The notes under the pieces were generated by a model that was not told the DNA's origin, made no database searches, and worked only from the letters and a program-made list of their open reading frames with translations. Shown one piece after another: positions 51,461 through 60,800 of a stretch of 64,000 nucleotides of DNA. Positions within the stretch are counted from its first letter, which is position 1; every line of letters begins with the position of its first letter. The translations under genes and the position numbers were made by a program. Location of the stretch: assembly GCA_022820485.1 (NCBI GenBank), contig JAJEFJ010000073.1, positions 38,176 to 102,175 of the forward strand, read 5' to 3'. Origin of the DNA: Candidatus Latescibacterota bacterium. Lineage in GTDB: Bacteria > Latescibacterota > UBA2968 > UBA8231.

Positions 51461-53563
51461 GTGTCCTTTCGCACTCGCACGCTTCTTCCTATAGGACTTA
51501 TTGCCTTTTCTACGTTTGTCCAATGCAGCCAACCGGCGACCCCGGCTCCGGCTCCGGCACTGCCTAAATACACGGGCGATCTGCCAGTATTGCAATCCCA
51601 CGGCAAGTTGCGCGTCATCGTCCCGCCCGAGCCGATTTCCCATATTCCCAAGTCTGCGGAACCGGTGACAATTGACTACGACCTCGCCCGCGACTTGGCC
51701 GCAGCACTCAAGCTGGAACTGGTGCTAATAAAGGCCGAAAATTACGCCCAGATGGTGCAGAAGCTGTTGGAAGGCGAAGGCGACATCGTCGCGGCTAGCC
51801 TGACGGTTACGCCAGCGCGGCAGGAGCAAGCGGCGTTTTCCGTGCCGTATCTCTACGTGGATGAGTACCTGATTACTGCGGCCAGCGATAGCCTGCCGAC
51901 AGCGATTGAGGATTTGGCTGGGATGAAAATCGGCGTCCGCCGCTCTAGTGCGCACTACCAGACCCTGTTGGACATTCAGCAGCAAGTACCGTCGTTGCGC
52001 ATTCACGCTGCGCCGGAACAGCTCGGCCTCGAACGGCTCATAGAAGGCGTCGTCCGCGGCCAATACCAAGCGACCGTAGCCGACGAGCACTTGTGGCGGG
52101 CGGTGGAACGCTACTACGACGACATGGTTACGCCGCTGGTGTTGGCGGAAAATTGCCCGATTGCGCTGATGATGCGGCCCGGCGATGTGCAACTCAGGAC
52201 CAAGGTCGATGAATATCTGCTCGCCCAGCAGTTTACGCGCCAGTCCCAGCAGACCTTCACCGACGATCTGCCCGGCTTAAAAAAACGTCAGCGGCTGCGC
52301 ATGATCACCCGCAATAACTCGATGACTTACTTCATTCATCGCGGCCAGCAGGTGGGCTTTGAATACGAGCTTATCAAGGAGTTCGCCGACCGGCACGACC
52401 TGCGGCTCGATATCGTCATTCCAGCAAGCCATGCCGACCTGCTGGCGTATTTGAACGAAGGCAAAGGTGACGTCGTGGCCGCAGCCATGACCATCACCGA
52501 GGAGCGACGGGCACAGGCGGCGTTTACCCTGCCTTACAACGAAGTGGACGAACTGGTGGTCGTGCGCGCGGAGGAAGATTCGATTGCCAGCCTTGAGGAC
52601 TTGGCCGGGCGCACGGTCCACGTGCGCCAAAGCTCTTCTTTTTACACCACTTTGATGGCCCTTGCCGATTCCATAGAGGGTTTGCAGGTCGCGGCCCTGC
52701 CCGACTCTATCGAAACCGAAGACATCCTAGCCGACGTTGAAGAGGGTCGCTACGACATTACGCTGTGCGACTCCAATCTGCTTGACGTGGAACTCGCCTA
52801 CGGACGCCAACTCAAGGCGGCTTTTAGCATCAAACCGACGGTTTTGGGGTGGGCGGTGCGCGAGGACAATCCAGCCTTGCTGGCGGCGCTCAATCAGTAT
52901 GTACAAGAAGAAAAAGGCGGCTTGTTTTTTAACATGATGAAGAAGCGCTACTTCAAAAACGAGCGCACCATCGCCAAAGCAAAAGATTCGCTACGGGTCG
53001 ATTTGAGCGGACGCCTGTCGCCCTATGATGAGCTAATTAAAAAGTACGCCCGCCAGTACGGCCAAGATTGGCGATTGATTACCGCACAGATGTACCAGGA
53101 ATCCAAATTTGATCCCCAGGCCACTAGCTGGGTCGGCGCACGCGGGCTGCTGCAGATCATGCCGGACACCGGGCGCGAACTGGGATTTACCGATCTGCAC
53201 GACCCGGAAGAGAATATCCACGCCGGAGTAAAGTACCTGTCCCAACTGGTCAACCGCTTTGACTCGAACATACCCATTGAGGAGCGGATGCGCTTTGCGC
53301 TGGCCTCCTACAATGTCGGCTACGGGCACGTGCTCGAAGCGCGCCGCCTAGCCCGCGAAAAGGGGTGGAATCCCGACCAGTGGTTTGGCCACGTGGAACA
53401 GGCGATGCGGCTGCTTGCCAAGCCGGCGTATCACGAACGGTCGCGCTACGGCTTCTGTCGCTGTGGCCAGCCGGTGCATTACGTTGGCAACATTCAGCAT
53501 ATGTACGATGCCTATGTCGGGATGCTGACGATGGCGAGGGCATCGGCCGCAGAGCGCCTGTGA
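51461..53563 (+). CDS. MltF-like lytic transglycosylase with two solute-binding domains
   Basis: 700 aa from a GTG at 51461, six bases after AAAGGAGG. A signal peptide ends near a lipobox-like FVQC. Residues ~45-270 and ~280-505 are two successive type-3 solute-binding domains with repeated motifs (GEGDIVAASLTVTPARQEQA and GKGDVVAAAMTITEERRAQA). Residues ~520-690 are an SLT domain: ITAQMYQESKFDP supplies the catalytic Glu near residue 547, then GARGLLQIMPDTG and ALASYNVGYGHV. Usual MltF proteins have one regulatory domain and are near 500 aa, so the duplication is unusual. It cleaves peptidoglycan; the binding domains may sense muropeptides or amino acids. Confidence 0.92.
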   Translation: MSFRTRTLLPIGLIAFSTFVQCSQPATPAPAPALPKYTGDLPVLQSHGKLRVIVPPEPISHIPKSAEPVTIDYDLARDLAAALKLELVLIKAENYAQMVQKLLEGEGDIVAASLTVTPARQEQAAFSVPYLYVDEYLITAASDSLPTAIEDLAGMKIGVRRSSAHYQTLLDIQQQVPSLRIHAAPEQLGLERLIEGVVRGQYQATVADEHLWRAVERYYDDMVTPLVLAENCPIALMMRPGDVQLRTKVDEYLLAQQFTRQSQQTFTDDLPGLKKRQRLRMITRNNSMTYFIHRGQQVGFEYELIKEFADRHDLRLDIVIPASHADLLAYLNEGKGDVVAAAMTITEERRAQAAFTLPYNEVDELVVVRAEEDSIASLEDLAGRTVHVRQSSSFYTTLMALADSIEGLQVAALPDSIETEDILADVEEGRYDITLCDSNLLDVELAYGRQLKAAFSIKPTVLGWAVREDNPALLAALNQYVQEEKGGLFFNMMKKRYFKNERTIAKAKDSLRVDLSGRLSPYDELIKKYARQYGQDWRLITAQMYQESKFDPQATSWVGARGLLQIMPDTGRELGFTDLHDPEENIHAGVKYLSQLVNRFDSNIPIEERMRFALASYNVGYGHVLEARRLAREKGWNPDQWFGHVEQAMRLLAKPAYHERSRYGFCRCGQPVHYVGNIQHMYDAYVGMLTMARASAAERL

Positions 53564-53580
53564 GCTAGTGGTCTGCGGCG

Positions 53581-54975
53581 CTAGCTGCGTCCGAACACCT
53601 TCGCCGGCAGATACGTAGCCAGCTCCGGCACGAACCACAATCCCACCAACAGCAGCACCTGAATGGCGATAAAGGGCACGACCCCCCGGTAGATTTGCGG
53701 CGTGCTGATCTCAGGGGGAGCGACGCCTCGCAAGTAAAAGAGCGAGAAGCCAAACGGAGGCGTGAGAAAAGAGGTCTGTAAGTTCAAGGCGATCATCACG
53801 CCCAACCACACCGGATCTAGCCCCATCGTCAAGAGGATTGGGCCAACGATGGGGACGACGACGAAGATGATCTCGAAAAAGTCGAGAAAAAAGCCGAGCA
53901 AAAACATCACGGCCATCACTAACACGAAAGAGCCGAGCACGCCGCCGGTTGCTTCATGGGTTAGAAAACTCTCGACTGCTTCGTCGCCCCCGTAGCCGCG
54001 AAAGACCAGCGAAAACACGCTCGCGCCGATGAGGATGATGAAGACCATGGCGTTGATCTCGGTGGTGGTGCGCATGACTTCTTTGAGCGCGGTGCGGTTG
54101 AAATGTCCTTTGGCCAGCGACAAGAGCATGGCACCGACCGCGCCGACCGAAGCCGCCTCGGTCGGCGTGGCCACTCCGAAGAGGATGGAGCCGAGCACCC
54201 CGCAGATGAGGACTAGGGGCGGGACGAGGGCCGCGCCGAGGCGGCGGAAGAAGGCCGCGCTGAGAATTTGTGCGCGCTCTTCGGCTGGCACGGCTGGCAC
54301 GGTAGCAGGTTTGAGGAGGCCGAGGCCGATTATATAGAGGATATAGAGGCCCATCAGCACGACGCCGGGCACGAGCGCGCCCATAAAGAGGTCGCCGACC
54401 GACACCGAGACCGGGGCGAAATTGCCCATTTTGAGCTGGGCCTGCTGGTACGCCGAGGAGACTACGTCGCCGAGGATGACCAGCACAATGCTGGGCGGGA
54501 TGATCTGGCCCAGCGTCCCCGAAGCGCAGATGATGCCGGTGGAAACCGCTGGGGAGTACGCGCGTTTGAGCATGGCCGGCAGCGAGATGAGGCCCATGGT
54601 GACGACCGTTGCGCCGACGATGCCGGTGGAAGCCGCCAACAGGCCACCGACGAGGCAGACCGAAATCCCCAGTCCGCCGCCCAAGCTGCCGCAGAGTTGG
54701 GCCATGGTTTCGAGTAGGTCCTCGGCGATTTTCGAGCGCTCTAGCACGACCCCCATAAAGACGAACAGCGGCACGGCCATCAGGGTCTCGTTGGACATGA
54801 TGCCGTAGATGCGGGGCGGCAGAGCCGAGAGAAAGGCCGCGTCAAAGTCGCCGGTGATGATGCCGAGACCGGCGAAGCCGAGGGCCGTACCCGCGAGGCA
54901 AAAGGCCACTGGGAAGCCGGACAGCAGCACCGCGAAGGTGCAGAGGAACATGGCTAGCGGCGCGAATTCGCTCAT
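53581..54975 (-). CDS. dctM: TRAP transporter large permease
   Basis: 464 aa from the ATG at 54975 (MSEFAPLAMFLCTFAVLLSG); the frame stays open to 55410 but that part only mirrors the dctQ gene. About twelve membrane helices with family motifs VPLFVFMGVVLERSKIAEDL, GASTGIVGATVV-like ASTGIVGATVVTMGLISLP and GTLGQIIPPSIVLVI. It overlaps dctQ by four bases. With DctQ it forms the sodium-driven transport channel fed by the binding protein DctP. Confidence 0.95.
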   Translation of the reverse strand: MSEFAPLAMFLCTFAVLLSGFPVAFCLAGTALGFAGLGIITGDFDAAFLSALPPRIYGIMSNETLMAVPLFVFMGVVLERSKIAEDLLETMAQLCGSLGGGLGISVCLVGGLLAASTGIVGATVVTMGLISLPAMLKRAYSPAVSTGIICASGTLGQIIPPSIVLVILGDVVSSAYQQAQLKMGNFAPVSVSVGDLFMGALVPGVVLMGLYILYIIGLGLLKPATVPAVPAEERAQILSAAFFRRLGAALVPPLVLICGVLGSILFGVATPTEAASVGAVGAMLLSLAKGHFNRTALKEVMRTTTEINAMVFIILIGASVFSLVFRGYGGDEAVESFLTHEATGGVLGSFVLVMAVMFLLGFFLDFFEIIFVVVPIVGPILLTMGLDPVWLGVMIALNLQTSFLTPPFGFSLFYLRGVAPPEISTPQIYRGVVPFIAIQVLLLVGLWFVPELATYLPAKVFGRS

Positions 54976-55448
54976 TGGGTGCGGAGGGTTTGTGCGCTGT
55001 GGTGAATGATGGCTAGGGCCTGCAAAAACAGCAGCGCAAAGCACAGGGGAATGGCGGTTTTGAGCAGATAGACTGCCTCTAGGCCGCCGCCGTCTTGCGA
55101 GCCTTCGAACACGGCCCAAGAGTCGGCGACAAAGGGCAGCGACTGGTAGAGCAGCACCGCGCAACAGGGAATTAGCAGCAGTGCGCTGCCCAAGAGATTG
55201 ACTAGGGCCTTGCGCCGGGCGTCCATGGGCCGGTAGAGGATATCGACGCGGACGTGCTCGTCGCGCGAGAGGGTGTAGCTGGCCGCGAGGAGGAAGGTAA
55301 AGGCGTGCATGTACAGGGCTATTTCCTGCATCCAGACCCAGCCGCGCCCAAAGAGATAGCGCAAGATCACGACGACAAAAGTCACCAAGACCATGCCCAG
55401 CGTCAGCCAAGGCACGGTGTGGACGATGAAGCGATTGAGGCGTTCCAT
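54972..55448 (-). CDS. dctQ: TRAP transporter small permease
   Basis: 158 aa from the ATG at 55448, seven bases after the dctP stop; a TTG at 55463 is an alternative. Four membrane helices with the DctQ motif LRYLFGRGWVWMQEIALYMH and SRDEHVRVDILYRPMDARRK. It links the binding protein to the large permease. Length is in the normal range. Confidence 0.93.
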   Translation of the reverse strand: MERLNRFIVHTVPWLTLGMVLVTFVVVILRYLFGRGWVWMQEIALYMHAFTFLLAASYTLSRDEHVRVDILYRPMDARRKALVNLLGSALLLIPCCAVLLYQSLPFVADSWAVFEGSQDGGGLEAVYLLKTAIPLCFALLFLQALAIIHHSAQTLRTQ

Positions 55449-55455
55449 GCGGGCG

Positions 55456-56580
55456 CTAGCCAAACGTCAGAGCGCGGGCTTGGGTATAGGCTTGCTCGGA
55501 GATATGGGTGTACGCGATGGAGTTTTTGCGGAAGGCGTCAAACGAGTCATAGACCCGGCTGGAAAAGGGGTCTTGGCCCGCGATCTCGGCTACTACTTCG
55601 GCGGACACTTTGCCGATTTGCGCCAACAGCTCGTCGGGAAAGCGCCGGAGCTGGACGCCGTGTTCGTCAACTAAGGTCTTGAGGGCTTGGCTGTTGCGCG
55701 CGGTGAACTCGCTTAGCATGTCGTCGTTGGCCGCTTGACAGGCGTACTCGACGACGGCTTGGAGGTCTGCGGGCAGGGCTCCCAAGGCTTGCTTGTTAAC
55801 CATGCACTCTAGCGCGGTCCCCGGCTCGTGCCAGCCCGGCCAGTAGTAGTATTGGGCGGCTTGGTGCAGCCCAAAGGCGAGATCGTTGTACGGGCCGACC
55901 CATTCGGTGGCGTCGATGGCACCGGTCTTGAGGGCTTGGAAAATTTCGCCGCCGGGCAGGGCTTTGACCGTGACTTCGAGGCGGCGCATGACCTCGCCGC
56001 CCAAGCCCGGCATCCGCATGACCAAACCGGAAAAGTCGGCGAGGGTGTTGATTTCCCGGTTGAACCACCCGCCCATCTGCACGCCCGTGTTGCCGACGGG
56101 AAAGGCCCGGAGGTTGAAGTCGGCGTAGAGTTCGTCCCACAGGCTCTGGCCGCCGCCATAGCGCAGCCAGCCGTTGATTTCGGCCGCGTTTAGCCCAAAG
56201 GGAACGGCCGAGAAAAACTGGGTTGCCTCGTGCTTGCCCTTCCAGTAGTAAGCGGCTCCGTGGCCCATCTCGGCGGTGCCGCCGGAGACCGCGTCGAAGA
56301 CGCCCGAAGCTGGCACCAACTCACCCGCGCCGTACACCTTGACGTGCAGGCGTCCTCCAGACAGAGCCTCAATGCTATGGGCGAGGTTGTTGGCACCGGT
56401 GCCCAGCGCTGGAAAGTCCTTGGGCCACGTGGTGACCATCTTCCATTTGAAGCGCTGTTGGGATTGGACCGCAGGGGCCGCTTGCTGTTCGGCTTGGCCA
56501 CAGGCTACTAAGCCGCCGGCCGCAACGAGCGGGGCGCTTTGCAGAAAAGAGCGGCGCGAGCGTTGTGTAGAATGTTGCAT
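55456..56580 (-). CDS. dctP: TRAP transporter solute-binding protein (Tat-type signal)
   Basis: 374 aa with a twin-arginine signal (QRSRRSFLQSAPLVAAGG) followed by a possible lipobox (LVACG). The mature part begins KMVTTWPKDFPALGTGANNL and includes GGTAEMGHGAAYYWKGKHEA and ALKTGAIDATEWVGPYNDLA, the pattern of the TakP-like group that binds 2-oxoacids or lactate-type monocarboxylates. Substrate assignment is inference from that group. It is the first of the three transporter genes and follows rpiA by 12 bases. Confidence 0.93.
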   Translation of the reverse strand: MQHSTQRSRRSFLQSAPLVAAGGLVACGQAEQQAAPAVQSQQRFKWKMVTTWPKDFPALGTGANNLAHSIEALSGGRLHVKVYGAGELVPASGVFDAVSGGTAEMGHGAAYYWKGKHEATQFFSAVPFGLNAAEINGWLRYGGGQSLWDELYADFNLRAFPVGNTGVQMGGWFNREINTLADFSGLVMRMPGLGGEVMRRLEVTVKALPGGEIFQALKTGAIDATEWVGPYNDLAFGLHQAAQYYYWPGWHEPGTALECMVNKQALGALPADLQAVVEYACQAANDDMLSEFTARNSQALKTLVDEHGVQLRRFPDELLAQIGKVSAEVVAEIAGQDPFSSRVYDSFDAFRKNSIAYTHISEQAYTQARALTFG

Positions 56581-56592
56581 GGAACCTCAGCT

Positions 56593-57267
56593 TTAGTTGA
56601 TCAGGTGACAGAAGCCGTCGTCTTGACCGACGATTACGAGATGGGTCATTGAGAGGAAAAGGCCGTTTTCCACGACTCCGGGCAGGCTGTTGAGCCAGTG
56701 CTCGGTGGCATGGGCGTCGTCGATCCCCTCGGGAAAGCGAGCGTCGATGACGTAGTTGCCGTTGTCGGTGACAAACGGGGTGTCCGGTGCCTGCAAGCGC
56801 AAGGCTGGGGTGAGTCCTCGTTCTTCAAGACGCCGCGAGATGAGGGGATGCGACCAAGGGACGACCTCGACCGGCAGCGGGGCCTTGGTGCCGAGCTGAT
56901 CGACTAACTTGGATGGATCGGCGACAATGATTTGGTGCGCGGTGATGGAGGCGACGATTTTCTCGCGCAGGAGCGCGCCGCCTAGGCCCTTGATTAAGTC
57001 GAGGTTGGGATCGACTTCGTCGGCCCCGTCAATGGTCAAATCGACGCTGGACACCTCGGCGAGCGTCGTCAGTTCAATGTCGAGGGCGCGGGCCAAGGCG
57101 GCTGAGGCTTCCGAGGTGGGGATGGCCTTGATTGTCAGTCCGGCCGCGACGCGTTCGCCGAGGGCGCGGATAGCCCACTCAGTGGTCGAGCCAGTGCCCA
57201 AGCCCACGGTCATACCGGATTCAATGTACTCGGCGGCGCGCCGGCCGGCGGCTTCTTTCGGCGTCAT
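56593..57267 (-). CDS. rpiA: Ribose-5-phosphate isomerase A
   Basis: 224 aa, the normal length. Motifs VGLGTGSTTEWAI (substrate phosphate loop), LTIDGADEVDPNLDLIKGLG (catalytic Asp region) and GGALLREKIVA (catalytic Glu103) are intact. It interconverts ribose-5-phosphate and ribulose-5-phosphate in the pentose phosphate pathway. It may be cotranscribed with the TRAP genes downstream, though a housekeeping role is sufficient. Confidence 0.96.
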   Translation of the reverse strand: MTPKEAAGRRAAEYIESGMTVGLGTGSTTEWAIRALGERVAAGLTIKAIPTSEASAALARALDIELTTLAEVSSVDLTIDGADEVDPNLDLIKGLGGALLREKIVASITAHQIIVADPSKLVDQLGTKAPLPVEVVPWSHPLISRRLEERGLTPALRLQAPDTPFVTDNGNYVIDARFPEGIDDAHATEHWLNSLPGVVENGLFLSMTHLVIVGQDDGFCHLIN

Positions 57268-57317
57268 GTAGCAATCCTGAATGACTGAACGATTCGAGCT
57301 GCGGATCGTCCTACTGT

Positions 57318-57346
57318 TCTGCGTCTATCTGCGTCCATCTGCGGAT
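57318..57346. repeat. Short tandem repeat (10-bp unit, three copies)
   Basis: TCTGCGTCTA-TCTGCGTCCA-TCTGCGGAT in the 118-bp gap between rpiA and the GNAT gene. It could belong to a dispersed intergenic repeat family; only one locus is visible here. Confidence 0.7.
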
Positions 57347-57385
57347 CATCTGGTGAATGATGTAGGATGGCTATATTTCTACCAA

Positions 57386-57853
57386 TCACAGGCGCGTGCA
57401 ATAGTGGATCTGGCGGGCGACTTCCTCAAAGCCGAGGCTGGGATACAAGTGCGCGCCGATGGGGTTTTGCGCCAGCGTCTCTATTTTGGCGCACTCCATA
57501 CCAGCGGTGCGCAGATGCGCTAAGCCGTGTTCTAGGAGTTGGCGACCCACGCCCTTGCCTTGGCAATGCGGCAGGACGGCGAGGTTGGGAATCCCGCCGA
57601 TTTTGCTCTCGTGGTCGATGCGGGTGGTGATGTAGCCGACGACCTCGCCGTTTTCTTCCCACACAAAGACGCCGCTCGCTCGCTCGCCGGCCACGTCGTC
57701 GTCAATGTGGCGCAGCTTGCGAAATTGCCAGTCGCGTCCGCCGATTAGCCCGAAGCGCTGCTCGATGTTGCGGTCGATGGATACGCCGGGGAAGCAAACG
57801 GCCGTGATGTGCTTGAGCGCGGGCAAGTCCGCTGGGCGATAGGGGCGAATCAC
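57386..57853 (-). CDS. GNAT-family N-acetyltransferase
   Basis: 155 aa from a GTG at 57853 with GGAGG-like CGGAGG not visible on this strand; the start is supported by the family beginning MIRPYRPADLPALKHIT. The acetyl-CoA site is NLAVLPHCQGKGVGRQLLEH (Q/RxxGxG/A) and the end is YPSLGFEEVARQIHYC. The organisation resembles RimI-type or small-molecule acetyltransferases; substrate unknown. It lies 5 bases after the oxidoreductase gene. Confidence 0.9.
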   Translation of the reverse strand: MIRPYRPADLPALKHITAVCFPGVSIDRNIEQRFGLIGGRDWQFRKLRHIDDDVAGERASGVFVWEENGEVVGYITTRIDHESKIGGIPNLAVLPHCQGKGVGRQLLEHGLAHLRTAGMECAKIETLAQNPIGAHLYPSLGFEEVARQIHYCTRL

Positions 57854-57858
57854 GGAGG

Positions 57859-60800
57859 TCAGCTTCCAGTGGATACGGAAATCTGTACCAGGGCTGGGTC
57901 TGGAGCGGTCTCGCGTCCAGTGAGCAACTCATCGGCCCGCTTCTTGGCCGCCTCCATTTTGGGCTGCCGGACGCCGCGATAGCCGCGCACCTCTTCGGGC
58001 AGCAACAGAACTTGCACCCAGGTGTGGTACTCGTCTGCGGATTGCGGGGAAAAGTCGGCGATTAGGCCCTCGTACCAAGCGGCGAAGTCGCGCTCTTCGC
58101 GGTGCCACCACGAAGAGAAAAGCCGGCGGAGGAACTTCATGCGAGCGACCGACTTCAGCGACCTGTCGCCCAGCTTGATATCCGGGCGGAAGTCGCGGCC
58201 AAACAGGCGCAGATGCGGCCGGTTCAGGTGGCGGTAGCGGATGCGGTCGCCGCGGCTCGGGTCGATGTTGTAGCGGCGGCGGTCGCGGCGGTATTTCTCC
58301 TCACAGGTGAGCAGATAGGCCACGTAGATTTCGTCCTTGATGGCGAGGACCTTGGCGAGTTGATAGATGACCGCGCGGGTGGCTGCAAAATTGAACTCGG
58401 GTCCGTCCTTGGCCTGCACGGAGAGCACTTGCTGGATGTAGCGGTCGGCGTACGCGAGGTTTTCGTATTGGATCAGGTCGTACACCCGCAGCGCAAAGTG
58501 CCGCCGCGCTGTGGCGACGGGCGTGTCGCGGATGCGGTTGCGGTAGGCCTCGGCGACGCGCTTGCCTTTCTTCTTGGCCAGCAGCGCGGTTTTGTCGGCG
58601 ACCAACTCGGCGTAACTAAGTGGTTCTTCGCCGACCGAGAAGTGATTTGGATCGAGTGCTAGGTACCGCCCCATGTTAAAGGCTTTTAGGTTGGTCTCTA
58701 GATCGCGGCGCACGGCCTGTCCGATGGCCCAGAGCAAGGTATCTAGGTCTAGGGAGAGCAGCCCGCGCTGAAAGGCCACGCCGAGCATCATGATGTTGGC
58801 GTAGAGTTTGTTGCCCAAGTAGTGCTCGGAGATGCGGAAGAGATCGGCACCAAAGTACGCGTCTGGACGAGTGTGTTGGTGGATCAGATCGGCTTGAGCT
58901 TCAGCCGAGAAATCCTCTTGGCCGATGAGGGTGTCGATCGTGGGGGTCTTGGCGGTGTTGACGATGGCGGCGGTGCGCTCCGGGTGGGCGATGCGGTAGC
59001 GGCCTTCGGGTTCGAGGCCCCGCGCCGCTTCGAGTACGTCGAGCCCGAGGAGCAAGTCGGCCTTGCCGCAGGGAATCAGCGGGGAGACCGGGGTGCCCTT
59101 GGGTGAGTAGCTCAAATGCGAATAAACCGAGCCGTTGCGGATGGCCAGCCCTTTCTTGTTGGTCAGTCGCACCTCGTAGCCCTGTCGCACCCCGGCTTGC
59201 GCCAGCACCGAGGCCACCACGTTGACGCCCATGCCGCCGACTCCGGCTATGTAGGTGTACCAGATGTCGGTGAGCGGGCGTTGTACGGGCGCGGGCAATT
59301 GACTGGCGTCAATGGGCGGGGTTTCGACGGTAGGTGGAGCTTTGCGATGGACGGTGATTTCCTCAAAAGAGGGACAGGTTTTGTCGCCATCGCCGACTTC
59401 GACTCGGGTGCAGGCACCGTCGGTAACGCAGGAGGAAGGGTCGATGGCGATCTTGGGGCCGTACTCGGTGTCGGCGGCGACCGTCAGGCCGCTACAGCCG
59501 GTCGCTTGGGTGCATTCGAGGCAGTACTCGCAGACGTCTTCGCTGATATTGATGTGCTGTTCGACCGGCAGGAAACCGTGCTCTTTGGCGATTGCGCTCT
59601 GGCTTGCTCGCTCGCGGCGGTGGTAGGTGATGCCGCATTCCTTGTCGGCGATGATGATTTTGACTCCGTCGCGGAGCAAGGTTTTGCGGACGAGAGCGTC
59701 GTAGTCTTGGCGCTGGGATGGGTCCATGCGGGCGATAAAGGTCGGCGAATCGCCCGCTAGGCCGGTGACGGTCTTTTCAATGTCTTGGGCAAAGGTTGGT
59801 TTACCCAAGATATCGACGTCCACGCCTGGGGTGGGCTGGTGCCCGGTCATGGCCGTGGTCTTGTTGTCGAGGATGATGTAGGTGATGTCTTGGCCATTTT
59901 TGATGGAGTCGGAGATGGCGATCATGCCGGTGTGGAAAAAGGTCGAATCCCCCATGAATACGAGTTGTTTGTTGTCGATAAAGGGATCGATACCCGCGCC
60001 GGTGCCGCCGCCTAGGCCCATGCCGGACAGATTGTGCATCAGCTCGGAAAACGGCGCGTATTTGAGCATGGAATAGCAGCCAATGTCGCCGTGGAAGACC
60101 AAATCTACCGGGGCTTGGCCCTCGGGAGGCGCAGCCAAGTCGGCCGCGGCTTTCTTGAGCACGCTGGCCGAGTCGCGGTGTGGGCACCCCGGGCAGAAGG
60201 AGGGCGCGCGCGGTGGAACGGCCGTGGTGGAGGACACGGGTGCTAGGCTGTCGAGTTCGGCCTGTAGTTTTTCGCGGTTGATGGGTAGCTCGGTGTCTAG
60301 CGCAACGAAGAGGCGCGCTAGGGTCTGGACGATGAGCGAAGGGTGCAAGCCTTGGATATCGGGAAAGCCCGGAGTGTTGCCCGGGAAGCGCTTACCCCAC
60401 AGCGCGGAGCCGAGCTCTTTTTGTCGCGCCAACTCAGCGGCGATCTGCGGCTCGATAAAGGGCCGCTTTTCCTCGACCACGCAGAACGTCTGTGCGCACT
60501 CGGCAAAGCGTGCGATCATGTGGGGATCAACCGGGTAGGTAATGCCCAGCTTGAGGATGGGGAAATGCCCGGTCAGCCCGAGGATGTGCAGGGCGTGTTC
60601 GAGATAGCTATACGCCAAGCCAGAGGTGATAAAGCCCAGCGGCTTGGGGCCGTCGCTCGGCGGATAGAGAATCTGGTTGATGCCCGCCTCTCGCGCTAGC
60701 TGCCACAGGTGGGGGTAGCGCTGGTGTACTACTTCGCGCTCTTTGTGCGCGGTGGCCGGTGGGATGATGACGCGGTCGTCTGAGCAAATGGTGCTGGTGT

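Noticed and set aside
53562..53585. AGCTAG/CTAGCT inverted repeat between the transglycosylase and dctM genes as a terminator
   Set aside because: Only a 6-bp stem with a 12-base loop and no T-run, and it includes coding sequence ends.
54976..55410. N-terminal extension of the dctM frame
   Set aside because: It only mirrors dctQ in another frame; the family start MSEFAPLAMFL and the 4-base overlap with dctQ fix the start at 54975.
57318..57346. CRISPR-like array
   Set aside because: Three 10-bp units with no spacers; no cas genes in the window.
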